Assembly: GCA_021648585.1 (NCBI GenBank)
Contig: JAKISM010000049.1
Location: 1 to 14,187 of the forward strand
Direction of reading: 5' to 3'
Length of the DNA stretch: 14,187 nucleotides
Origin: Devosiaceae bacterium
Lineage (GTDB): Bacteria; Pseudomonadota; Alphaproteobacteria; Rhizobiales; Devosiaceae
The notes beneath the pieces were generated by a model. The model saw nothing but the letters and a program-made list of their open reading frames with translations, was not told the origin of the DNA and did not search any database. Every line of letters begins with the position of its first letter. Positions within the stretch are counted from its first letter, which is position 1. Positions 8,129 to 14,187 of the stretch are shown here, in pieces. A program made the translations under genes and the position numbers.

Positions 8129-8563
8129 CTAAGAAAAACGCCGCTTAGCCTCCTCTATAAAAGCATCCAGAATTTCCTCTTGTTTTTGCGCAAAAATCGG
8201 CTCCGCAATTCTGCCAAGTAAAGGGTTAGAAAAACCAAAATCAATATCAAACCTGATTAAACTACCCTCATCTTGCTCAATAAATTGCCAAATACTTTCA
8301 AGATAAGAAAAAGGCCCATCAATGGCAGTTGCGCTGATGGTCTTTGCGCTCTTGTCAATAATCACCTCACTAGTATAGGTCTGCTCAATGGGGCCAAGTT
8401 GTACCGACATTGTCGCAAAACTGATATTTTCATTCTCACCTGCCTCAACCTGCATATCAGCGCAATTTGGTACAAACTCTGGATAAGATTTAATATCCGC
8501 AACTAATGAGAGCATTTGCTCTGTGCTAAAAGGCGAAAAGCGCTCAAAACTAAGTTCAGGCAT
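8129..8563 (-). CDS. RatA/Coq10-type START-domain protein
   Basis: Single START-like (polyketide cyclase/COQ10) domain, 144 aa, soluble and without signal peptide. Typical features are FSTEQMLSLVADIKSYPEFVPNC near the N-terminus, the central FSYLESIWQFIE and the C-terminal SNPLLGRIAEPIFAQKQEEILDAFIEEAKRR helix. The eukaryotic relative Coq10 binds coenzyme Q and supports respiration; in E. coli RatA was reported to block ribosome subunit joining. Which role applies here cannot be read from sequence; a Coq10-like role suits an alphaproteobacterium. The start (ATG 8563, with AAGG about ten bases upstream) overlaps the 3' end of the kinase-like gene by 8 bp, so the two are probably co-translated. 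It is the last gene of the minus-strand run starting with the PDH genes. Confidence 0.88.
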   Translation of the reverse strand: MPELSFERFSPFSTEQMLSLVADIKSYPEFVPNCADMQVEAGENENISFATMSVQLGPIEQTYTSEVIIDKSAKTISATAIDGPFSYLESIWQFIEQDEGSLIRFDIDFGFSNPLLGRIAEPIFAQKQEEILDAFIEEAKRRFS

Positions 8564-9101
8564 TTTTAGAATTACCTTGTTTTAAGACTATATCAAAATG
8601 GTAATAGATTTTTTGTAGATCTTTACTGGATTTTACAATGAATAGTTTTGTATGTTTTGCTCTTTGCTTTACGATATTGCGCATGTTTGGCATTTTATTT
8701 CGCCTAAATTTTATCACATATTGCAAAAACCCAAAATCAAACCTTTCGGTACAACCATCAGCAGAATCAGGACGAGCTTTGCCATAATTAAGAAATATAC
8801 GTTTGATAACTCTATAAAGACAAATATAGGTAGGCAAATCAAACAATATCAGCATATCAGCACGATTTATGCGTTCGCTAGCGCTATTGCTATAATTACC
8901 ATCAATTATCCAACTTTGTTTGGCGACTAAATCGGCGTGAAAGCTCATAAATTCTTGCTCATCTCGCTCAACCCAGTTTGGCAGATGAAATTCCTGATCT
9001 AAATGGAATAAGGGCAAACCAGTAATTTTTGCAAGGTTTCTAGCTAAGGTAGACTTGCCAGCACCGCACCCACCCAAGATTGCAATTCGTTGCATTGACA
9101 T
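8556..9101 (-). CDS. P-loop nucleotide kinase-like protein (FlaR/topology-modulation-like family)
   Basis: Small P-loop NTPase, 181 aa, resembling proteins annotated as DNA topology modulation protein FlaR or adenylate kinase-like. Walker A is GGCGAGKST (residues 10-18) directly after the first beta-strand. Family signatures LPLFHLDQEFHLPNWVE, SWIIDGNYSNS, DMLILFDLPTYICLYRVIKR and the CTERFDFGFLQYV block follow. The substrate of this family is not established, so no reaction is assigned; the topology name is historical. Met3 (ATG 9095) is an equally plausible start, since the second strand motif RIAILGG begins right after it. It lies 23 bp after lipA and overlaps ratA by 8 bp. The C-terminal third is Lys-rich. 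Confidence 0.85.
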   Translation of the reverse strand: MSMQRIAILGGCGAGKSTLARNLAKITGLPLFHLDQEFHLPNWVERDEQEFMSFHADLVAKQSWIIDGNYSNSASERINRADMLILFDLPTYICLYRVIKRIFLNYGKARPDSADGCTERFDFGFLQYVIKFRRNKMPNMRNIVKQRAKHTKLFIVKSSKDLQKIYYHFDIVLKQGNSKNA

Positions 9102-9124
9102 ACCTAATTGTTAAAAACTAATAG

Positions 9125-10072
9125 CTAACCTAGTTTAGCAATTCTGGCTAGGCGCAATTTTGCAAAATCTTCTCCTGCATGATGCGAAGAGCGAGTTAGT
9201 GGGGAAGCAGATACCAATAAAAAACCTTTTGCATAAGCAATTTTTTCATAGGCCTTAAATTCATCTGGCGTTATAAAATCCATCACTGGATGATGTTTTT
9301 TTGAGGGTTGTAAATATTGCCCAATGGTCAAAAAATCAACATCAGCTGATCGCAAATCATCCATCAACTGCAATATTTCATTTCTTGTTTCCCCTAAACC
9401 CACCATAATTCCAGATTTGGTGAACATTGTTGGATCAAGCTCTTTTACTCTTTGCAACAATCGAATTGAATAAAAATATCGAGAACCGGGACAAACGCTA
9501 AGATAGTTTGATGGCACGGTTTCAAGGTTATGATTATAAACATCGGGTTTTGCTGCTACTACTTGTTCAAGCGCCCCATCTTTTCTCAAAAAATCAGGGG
9601 TTAGTATTTCAATGGTTGTATTGGGGCATTTATTGCGAATTGCCGCAATCACTTTTACAAAATGCCCTGCCCCACCATCAGCTAAATCATCACGATCAAC
9701 CGAAGTTATCACCACATGATTTAGCCCAAGTTTTGCAATACCATTTGCAACATTTTCAGGCTCATTTTCATCGAGTGGCAAAGGTTTACCCGTTGCCACA
9801 TTGCAAAAAGCGCAAGCACGGGTACAAATCTCGCCCATAATCATCATAGAGGCGTGTTTTTGCTCAAAACATTCACCAATATTTGGGCAAGCCCCTTCTG
9901 TGCAAATTGTTACAATATTATTATCTTTAATGATTTTATTAGTTTGTTTGAAAAGTTTAGATCCCGGAGCTTTTACCCTAATCCAGTCGGGTTTCCTTGC
10001 AATAGGATTATCAGGTCGATGCGCCTTTTCAGGGTGGCGAACAGGTTTTTTTGCTTCAAATAAAGTTACCAT
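9125..10072 (-). CDS. lipA: Lipoyl synthase LipA
   Basis: Radical-SAM enzyme that inserts two sulfur atoms into octanoyl groups on carrier proteins, making the lipoyl cofactor of PDH E2 and other 2-oxoacid dehydrogenases. It is 315 aa, a normal length. The auxiliary [4Fe-4S] cluster is bound by C57-x4-C62-x5-C68 (CTEGACPNIGEC) and the SAM cluster by C83-x3-C87-x2-C90 (CTRACAFC). The C-terminal RSS motif (294-296) that supplies a serine ligand to the auxiliary cluster is present. VVITSVDRDDLADGGA, NHNLETVP and GIMVGLGE are intact family blocks. It starts 6 bases after the stop of a small membrane protein, with only a weak ribosome-binding site. The position downstream of pdhC and lpdA matches its role in activating E2. 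Confidence 0.98.
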   Translation of the reverse strand: MVTLFEAKKPVRHPEKAHRPDNPIARKPDWIRVKAPGSKLFKQTNKIIKDNNIVTICTEGACPNIGECFEQKHASMMIMGEICTRACAFCNVATGKPLPLDENEPENVANGIAKLGLNHVVITSVDRDDLADGGAGHFVKVIAAIRNKCPNTTIEILTPDFLRKDGALEQVVAAKPDVYNHNLETVPSNYLSVCPGSRYFYSIRLLQRVKELDPTMFTKSGIMVGLGETRNEILQLMDDLRSADVDFLTIGQYLQPSKKHHPVMDFITPDEFKAYEKIAYAKGFLLVSASPLTRSSHHAGEDFAKLRLARIAKLG

Positions 10073-10078
10073 AAATAT

Positions 10079-10318
10079 TTAATCTTTTTTCTTACGAGTA
10101 AAAAGAGCTGTCACACCAGCAGCAATAAGCCCAAAGATAACTCCAGGAATTGCAGAAACAAATATTGATGTCCAAAGCGCTGATAAGCCTTCTACATTCT
10201 CATCATTTAAGGATATTGAAACTGCTTCTGGCAAGACTAAATTTAGTAGCCCCAGAAAAAGACCAAGCAATAATGATGCTCCAAACACTCCAAAAAATAC
10301 TTTTTTTGCTAATGACAT
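10079..10318 (-). CDS. Small two-helix membrane protein, function unknown
   Basis: 79 aa with two hydrophobic segments at about residues 7-29 and 48-73, a polar linker rich in acidic residues (SLNDENVEG) between them and a basic tail TRKKKD. By the positive-inside rule both termini would face the cytoplasm and the linker the periplasm. I do not recognise a family. A good Shine-Dalgarno AGGAG (10325-10329) overlaps the stop codon of the GlsB-type gene before it, and lipA starts 6 bases after its own stop. This tight packing argues that it is a real, co-expressed gene. Confidence 0.75.
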   Translation of the reverse strand: MSLAKKVFFGVFGASLLLGLFLGLLNLVLPEAVSISLNDENVEGLSALWTSIFVSAIPGVIFGLIAAGVTALFTRKKKD

Positions 10319-10327
10319 AATATTCTC

Positions 10328-10573
10328 CTATTTACGCATTTGATATGCACGATAGCCCCAAATTAAAGCACTTGCGCCAACAATGCCAGCTATCAAGCTC
10401 CAAAGCAAATTACCGCCCCAAAGACCAAATAATATTCCCATTAGAAAATTAACCAAAAACGCCCCGACAACGCCAAGAGCCACATTAAGAAATATCGAAT
10501 TTTCTGCCTTCATAAAGCGTGCCGCAATAAGACCTGCAACACCACCAACAATTATTGCTAAAATAAAACCCAT
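10328..10573 (-). CDS. GlsB/YeaQ/YmgE-family small membrane protein
   Basis: 81 aa with three hydrophobic, Gly-rich segments at about residues 2-19, 27-50 and 53-73. The pattern GGVAGLIAARFMK...LNVALGVVGAFLVNFLMG fits the transglycosylase-associated protein family (GlsB/YeaQ/YmgE), whose members are often stress-induced; the molecular function is unknown despite the name. A strong Shine-Dalgarno AAGGAG lies just upstream of ATG 10573. It is followed within 9 bp by a second small membrane protein, and the palindromic element 10603-10670 separates it from lpdA, so it may have its own promoter or depend on read-through. Confidence 0.85.
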   Translation of the reverse strand: MGFILAIIVGGVAGLIAARFMKAENSIFLNVALGVVGAFLVNFLMGILFGLWGGNLLWSLIAGIVGASALIWGYRAYQMRK

Positions 10574-10602
10574 AATTTTCTCCTTTTTGTGCTCAATAAT
10601 AA

Positions 10603-10670
10603 TAAAGACTCTTCACTCCGTTCAGAGTGACAAGAAAAATGTCATGCTGAGCGTTAGCGAAGTATCTTTA
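10603..10670. repeat. Imperfect inverted repeat after lpdA (TAAAGA...GTGAC / GTCAT...TCTTTA)
   Basis: The left arm 10603-10631 begins TAAAGA and ends TCAGAGTGAC. The right arm 10641-10670 begins GTCATGCTGAGCG and ends TCTTTA. The arms are reverse complements with a few mismatches around a 9-base AT-rich loop. The right arm resembles the GTCATTCTGAGCG-AGCGAAG type of dispersed palindrome that I recall from many unrelated bacterial genomes. It begins 5 bp after the lpdA stop and could serve as terminator or processing hairpin between the PDH genes and the downstream cluster. Confidence 0.75.
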
Positions 10671-10675
10671 TATAA

Positions 10676-12115
10676 TCACATATTGAGTGCTTTACCATAA
10701 GCGTCAAGTACGCTCTCTTTCATTGTTTCGCTTAATGTCGGATGCGGAAATATCGTGTGCATCAATTCTTCTTCAGTGGTTTCTAAATTCATTGCAATTA
10801 CAAAACCTTGTATAAGCTCGGTAACTTCTGTGCCAATCATGTGTGCGCCTAGCAATTCGCCAGTTTTATCATCAAATATGGTTTTTACCAAGCCATCAGG
10901 TTCGCCAAGCGCAACTGCTTTGCCGTTGCCAATGAATGGGAAACGCCCGATTTTGACCTTGCGCCCTTGCTCTTTTGCAGCTTTTTCAGTCATGCCAACT
11001 GATGCCACTTGCGGATCGCAATATGTGCAACCCGGAATTTTATCTCTATCTAGTGCATGAGGCTTCTGCCCTGCAATTTTTTCAACACAAATTACCGCTT
11101 CATGCTCGGCTTTATGCGCTAACATTGGCGGCCCTGCAACATCACCAATGGCAAAAATACCTGTTACATTTGTTTGGCAATAATCATCAATTTTTATCGC
11201 ACCACGCTCAATTTTTACGCCCATTTTTTCAAGACCAAGATTTTCTGTGTTACATTGCACACCAACCGCAGAAATCAGCTTTTCAGCCACAATTTTCTCA
11301 ATTTTGCCATTAGGCAATTCAACATGCGCAATTATGCCGCTTTTAGTCTTTTCAATTTTAATGACTTTAGTATCGGTTAAAATTCTCATGCCACGTTTTT
11401 CAAAACGCTTTTTAGCCAATTTTGAAATTTCTTCGTCTTCAACAGGCATAACATTTGAAAGCAATTCAACAACCGTTACTTCAACTCCCATTGAGCGATA
11501 AAATGAAGCGAACTCAATGCCGATTGCGCCAGACCCCATCACCACGATAGATTTAGGCATGGTCTTTGGCTTCATCGCATCAAAATATGTCCATATTTTA
11601 TCATTATCTGGCTCAATTCCGGGTAAAACACGAGGGCGTGCGCCAGTGGCAATAATGATGTTTTTCGCTTTATAATTCCCAATAGGCAAAATGCCCTTTG
11701 GAATAGTATTTTGCGGCTCAACAATGGCTTTTTTAGTCTTTTCAACCTTGATTTCGCCTTTAGCTGTGATGGTTGCCTCACCCCAAATAACATCGACTTT
11801 ATTCTTCTTCATCAAAAAGCCAATTCCAGCCGCCATTTGCGCCGTTACACCACGAGAGCGTTTTACTACCGCATCAATATCTGCACTAAATTTATCAGCT
11901 TTAAGACCATAGTCTTTGGCGTGCACCATGTGGTCATAGACTTCTGCCGAGCGAAGCAATGCTTTAGTTGGAATACAGCCCCAATTAAGGCAAATCCCAC
12001 CCATATGTTCACGCTCAATAATAGCGGTTTTAAGCCCAAGTTGGCTGGCACGAATTGCGGCAATATATCCACCCGGTCCTGAGCCAATTACAATTAAATC
12101 ATAAGAATTTGCCAT
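10676..12115 (-). CDS. lpdA: Dihydrolipoyl dehydrogenase (E3 of pyruvate dehydrogenase)
   Basis: FAD enzyme that reoxidises dihydrolipoyl groups of E2 and passes electrons to NAD+. It is 479 aa, near the usual length. The FAD fold starts at once (DLIVIGSGPGGYIAA), and the redox disulfide lies in GGICLNWGCIPTK (Cys42, Cys47). The NAD site is VVMGSGAIGIEF and the second FAD contact is GIFAIGDVAGPPMLAHKAEHE. The catalytic His-Glu pair is in HPTLSE (His458, Glu463). AGAGG sits 7 bases before the ATG. It lies 14 bp downstream of the small DUF465 gene and two genes after pdhC, so it is assigned to the PDH complex; E3 may also be shared with 2-oxoglutarate dehydrogenase. Confidence 0.97.
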   Translation of the reverse strand: MANSYDLIVIGSGPGGYIAAIRASQLGLKTAIIEREHMGGICLNWGCIPTKALLRSAEVYDHMVHAKDYGLKADKFSADIDAVVKRSRGVTAQMAAGIGFLMKKNKVDVIWGEATITAKGEIKVEKTKKAIVEPQNTIPKGILPIGNYKAKNIIIATGARPRVLPGIEPDNDKIWTYFDAMKPKTMPKSIVVMGSGAIGIEFASFYRSMGVEVTVVELLSNVMPVEDEEISKLAKKRFEKRGMRILTDTKVIKIEKTKSGIIAHVELPNGKIEKIVAEKLISAVGVQCNTENLGLEKMGVKIERGAIKIDDYCQTNVTGIFAIGDVAGPPMLAHKAEHEAVICVEKIAGQKPHALDRDKIPGCTYCDPQVASVGMTEKAAKEQGRKVKIGRFPFIGNGKAVALGEPDGLVKTIFDDKTGELLGAHMIGTEVTELIQGFVIAMNLETTEEELMHTIFPHPTLSETMKESVLDAYGKALNM

Positions 12116-12129
12116 AGATGCCTCTTAAA

Positions 12130-12366
12130 TTATGCTTTTAGCATTTGATAGATTGTGTCTTTAAGATTCATGCGAGTTTTGCGCATTGTTTCCATATTAA
12201 AGTTATCAGTTGGCTCGATCTTAGTTTCAGCCAAATGAATAGCTTTATTCACTTCATAATATTCGTCATAAAGTTTAGCAAAATGCGCATCATTGGTTTT
12301 TAACTCGCTAATTTTATCTGCAAATTCTGGAAATTCTACGAGTATTTCATGTGGGATATTTGACAT
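12130..12366 (-). CDS. YdcH/DUF465-family small protein
   Basis: 78 aa, soluble and helical, with no catalytic motif. The pattern HEILVEFPEFADKISELKTNDAHFAKLYDEYYEVNKAIHLAE...MRKTRMNLKDTIYQML fits DUF465 (YdcH), small coiled-coil proteins of unknown function common in Alphaproteobacteria. I place the start at ATG 12366: a strong AAGAAGGA lies 7 bases upstream and the family homology begins there. A TTG at 12387 would add 7 residues (NKKEKI) that are simply the translated ribosome-binding site. It lies inside the PDH operon, 17 bp after pdhC and 14 bp before lpdA, which suggests co-expression with the complex but does not prove a role in it. Confidence 0.88.
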   Translation of the reverse strand: MSNIPHEILVEFPEFADKISELKTNDAHFAKLYDEYYEVNKAIHLAETKIEPTDNFNMETMRKTRMNLKDTIYQMLKA

Positions 12367-12373
12367 TATTTTT

Positions 12374-12381
12374 TCCTTCTT
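12374..12381 (-). promoter_or_regulatory. Ribosome-binding site deciding the DUF465 start
   Basis: AAGAAGGA on the minus strand, 7 bases before ATG 12366 and just after the pdhC stop. A strong, well-spaced Shine-Dalgarno here supports the ATG over the upstream TTG 12387, which would put this sequence inside the coding region. Confidence 0.75.
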
Positions 12382-12383
12382 AT

Positions 12384-13703
12384 TCAAGCCAGCATCATAA
12401 CTGGATTTTCTATCATTTTCTTAAACGCATCAAGCATTAAAGCACCAAGCGCACCATCTACGCTTCGATGATCGCATGATAATGTTACGTCCATAATCAC
12501 GCCAATTTTCATTTCGCCCTTATCGGCATAAACTCGCTCCGAGCCTGCGCCAACGGCTAAAATTGTGCCGTGTGGTGGATTGATTACTGCTGAAAATTGC
12601 TTGATGCCGAACATGCCGAGATTTGAAATGGCGGTTGAGCCGCCTTGATATTCGTGTGGGGCCAGTTTTTTACTTTTGGCACGCATGGCATAATCACGCA
12701 CTGCATCTGATATTTGGCGCAATGTCATTTTTTCGGCTGAGCGAACAACGGGGGTGAATAAACCGCCCTCAACTGCCACCGCAACCGCAACATCGCTTGC
12801 TTTATGATAAAGTATGCTATCGCCTGCCCATGTTGCGTTGCCGTCTGGAACTTTTTGTAAGGCTAATGCCCATGCTTTGACGATGAAGTCATTTACCGAG
12901 AGTTTGAACTCTGGTTTGCCCTCTTTATCTTTAGGTGCAGAACCGTTTATTTCTGCTCGTGCTTTAAGCAAATTATCAAGATTACACTCAATATTGAGAT
13001 AAAAATGCGGAATGGTTTGTTTTGCCTCGGTTAAGCGAGCCGCAACAACAGTGCGCATACCATCATTCTTGCGCTCCTCATAAGTGCCTGCCTCATAAAG
13101 TGCCTTCACTGCTTCGCTACTCATGCCAGATGCCATTGTAGCTTTTGATGCTGGGGTTTTTGCAAGAACGCCCTCAGCTTTTGCCTTTTCAACGTCGACT
13201 TTTATCACTCGCCCTTTTGGCCCAGAGCCAGATATTGCGCTAATATCAATATTGGCATCTTTTGCTATTCGGCGAGCTAATGGTGAGGCAAAAATTCGCT
13301 CTCCAGTGTTTGCAGCTGGTGCAGCTATTGGCGCAGGTGCAGTTTGCTCTTTTGCGGGTGTTACATTTGCAGGAGCGACTCCCTCCCCCCCCGAGGGGGA
13401 GGGTTGGGGTGGGGGGGCAGCAGAAATATCACTTACTTTACCAATATCACTCGCACTCTCGCCTTCCTCAAGCAAAACCGCAATCACCGCATTGACCTTC
13501 ACACCCTCAGTGCCACCAGCAACCAAAATTTTGCCAATCACACCCTCATCAACCGCTTCAACTTCCATTGTCGCCTTATCGGTTTCAATTTCAGCAATAA
13601 TATCACCAGCAGATACGCTATCGCCTTCTTTAACTAACCATTTTGCAAGAATACCCTCTTCCATTGTCGGTGATAGGGCTGGCATTGTTATATTTATTGG
13701 CAT
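12384..13703 (-). CDS. pdhC: Pyruvate dehydrogenase E2 (dihydrolipoamide acetyltransferase)
   Basis: Core of the PDH complex: it carries the acetyl group on a lipoyl arm and transfers it to CoA. It is 439 aa. A single lipoyl domain (about 1-80) has lipoyl-Lys43 in ETDKATMEVEA. A Pro/Ala-rich linker (about 84-134) and the E1/E3-binding domain (FASPLARRIAKDANIDISAISGSGPKGRV, 138-166) follow. The acetyltransferase domain ends with HRSVDG (His412, Asp416). AGGAG (13711-13715) lies 7 bases before the ATG. Residues 97-108 (PPPQPSPSGGEG) are encoded by a GC-rich palindromic repeat inserted in frame in the linker; the same repeat is found twice between cinA and ratA. The linker is unstructured, so the insertion need not harm function. 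In the operon it follows pdhB and precedes DUF465 and lpdA. Confidence 0.97.
   Translation of the reverse strand: MPINITMPALSPTMEEGILAKWLVKEGDSVSAGDIIAEIETDKATMEVEAVDEGVIGKILVAGGTEGVKVNAVIAVLLEEGESASDIGKVSDISAAPPPQPSPSGGEGVAPANVTPAKEQTAPAPIAAPAANTGERIFASPLARRIAKDANIDISAISGSGPKGRVIKVDVEKAKAEGVLAKTPASKATMASGMSSEAVKALYEAGTYEERKNDGMRTVVAARLTEAKQTIPHFYLNIECNLDNLLKARAEINGSAPKDKEGKPEFKLSVNDFIVKAWALALQKVPDGNATWAGDSILYHKASDVAVAVAVEGGLFTPVVRSAEKMTLRQISDAVRDYAMRAKSKKLAPHEYQGGSTAISNLGMFGIKQFSAVINPPHGTILAVGAGSERVYADKGEMKIGVIMDVTLSCDHRSVDGALGALMLDAFKKMIENPVMMLA
13381..13417 (-). repeat. GC-rich palindromic element, copy 3, in frame inside pdhC
   Basis: Arms CCCTCCCC (13381-13388) and GGGGAGGG (13396-13403), with tail GGGGTGGGGGGG to 13417: the same structure and orientation as copy 2 (8037-8071). 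Read on the coding strand it gives residues 97-108, PPPQPSPSGGEG, without breaking the frame. Such a GC-rich run is otherwise foreign to this AT-rich gene. The insertion sits exactly in the flexible linker between the lipoyl and E1/E3-binding domains. Confidence 0.88.
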
Positions 13704-13720
13704 ATTCTATCTCCTAAAAA

Positions 13721-13738
13721 CATATTGCATGCAATATG
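13721..13738. repeat. Perfect 18-bp palindrome before pdhC
   Basis: CATATTGCATGCAATATG reads identically on both strands (two 9-bp arms, no loop). It lies 17 bp upstream of the pdhC start, between the pdhC ribosome-binding site and the 13757-13802 palindrome. A dyad of this size is a plausible protein-binding site, but it may also be part of a larger repeat element. No known consensus is recognised. Confidence 0.7.
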
Positions 13739-13756
13739 CTTTTTCACTTTTAATAC

Positions 13757-13802
13757 GCATGTCTTTTATCCCAAAACCGGTGTCCACTTTTGGGAGACAT
13801 GC
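13757..13802. repeat. Rhizobial-type intergenic palindrome between pdhB and pdhC
   Basis: The outer arms GCATGTC (13757-13763) and GACATGC (13796-13802) and inner arms TCCCAAAA (13769-13776) and TTTTGGGA (13788-13795) are exact inverted pairs, with a 5-base bulge on one side and an 11-base loop containing CCGG. From memory this closely resembles short repeats (CCCAAAACCGG...CACTTTTGGG) scattered in rhizobial and Brucella genomes. It ends one base beyond the pdhB stop codon and widens an otherwise tight operon junction to 100 bp. Confidence 0.75.
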
Positions 13803-13803
13803 T

Positions 13804-14187
13804 TTAAGACCTATAAGTAACAGCATTAACCGCTGCAACAACTTCATCGACACTTGGCAGTGCTAGTTTTTCTAAATTTGCCGCATAAGGCATTGGCACG
13901 TCTTTTCCTGCCACTCGCATTACTGGTGCGTCAAGATAATCAAATGCTTTTTCCATAATTTGTGCGCTTAATTCTGCTGCGATTGAGCAAATTGGCCAAC
14001 CTTCTTCTACCAAAACACAGCGCCCTGTTTTTTTAACCGATGCTAAAACCGTTTCCATATCTAATGGGCGTAAGGTGCGTAAATCTATTAGTTCCACATC
14101 AACTCCTGCGCTAACCCGTTTTTCGTTAGCGTCCGTTGCATATTTCATGCCCCTTGAATCTGAAATAATAGTTACGTCAGCGCCCTC
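13804..14187 (-). CDS. pdhB: Pyruvate dehydrogenase E1 beta subunit (5' part beyond window)
   Basis: C-terminal 127 codons of the E1 beta chain, which with E1 alpha uses thiamine diphosphate to decarboxylate pyruvate and acetylate the lipoyl arm of E2. The frame is open to the right edge. The visible part is the transketolase C-terminal domain: EGADVTIIS at the edge, then GVDVELIDLRTLRPLDMETVLASVKKTGRCVLVEEGWP, FDYLDAPVMRVAGKDVPMPYAANLEKLALPSVDEVVAAV and the stop TAA at 13804. These blocks are characteristic of E1 beta. The thiamine-binding N-terminal half and, if present, the extra lipoyl domain found in rhizobial PdhB lie outside. An internal Met at 14148 is not the start. Confidence 0.95.
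   Translation of the reverse strand, partial: EGADVTIISDSRGMKYATDANEKRVSAGVDVELIDLRTLRPLDMETVLASVKKTGRCVLVEEGWPICSIAAELSAQIMEKAFDYLDAPVMRVAGKDVPMPYAANLEKLALPSVDEVVAAVNAVTYRS

Noticed and set aside
13123..13866. Long plus-strand open frame (247 codons) opposite pdhC
   Set aside because: It lies antisense across the well-supported pdhC and the pdhB end, shows no family features, and is a by-product of codon use on the other strand.

Overview
The window is a compact, AT-rich stretch of an alphaproteobacterial chromosome, most likely from Hyphomicrobiales (Rhizobiales) or a close relative. The taxonomic call rests on three things: the gene order dusB-ntrB-ntrC-ntrY beside a fused ispDF and cinA, with the pyruvate dehydrogenase (PDH) genes and lipA nearby; the IspD-IspF fusion, typical of many Alphaproteobacteria; and an intergenic palindrome (CCCAAAA...TTTTGGG) resembling one I recall from rhizobial and Brucella genomes. 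No rRNA, tRNA, CRISPR, integrase or transposase gene was seen.

Left region (1-6094, minus strand): a nitrogen-regulation block transcribed right to left. dusB (tRNA dihydrouridine synthase), ntrB (histidine kinase) and ntrC (sigma-54 activator) are joined by 4-bp ATGA overlaps. A 218-bp gap with two perfect hairpins follows, then ntrY (membrane histidine kinase), which runs off the left edge; ntrX would be expected beyond it.

Middle (6095-8128): a divergent promoter region with near-identical 28-bp tandem repeats, then ispDF (MEP isoprenoid pathway) and cinA/pncC (NMN deamidase-like) on the plus strand, overlapping by one base. The convergent gap after cinA holds two inverted copies of a GC-rich palindromic element.

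Right region (8129-14187, minus strand). In transcription order: pdhB (partial at the right edge), pdhC (E2), a small YdcH/DUF465 protein, lpdA (E3), a GlsB/YeaQ-type small membrane protein, a second small membrane protein, lipA, a P-loop nucleotide kinase-like protein and ratA/coq10-like. E1-beta, E2 and E3 form the PDH complex, and LipA makes the lipoyl cofactor that E2 carries. RatA/Coq10-type proteins act in respiratory quinone function or, in one report, on ribosomes.

The genes themselves are ordinary core genes. The unusual content is the repeats. A GC-rich palindromic family occurs three times here, once inserted in frame inside pdhC, where it encodes a Pro/Ser/Gly stretch of the flexible linker. 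At least three other unrelated palindromic elements sit at gene borders.
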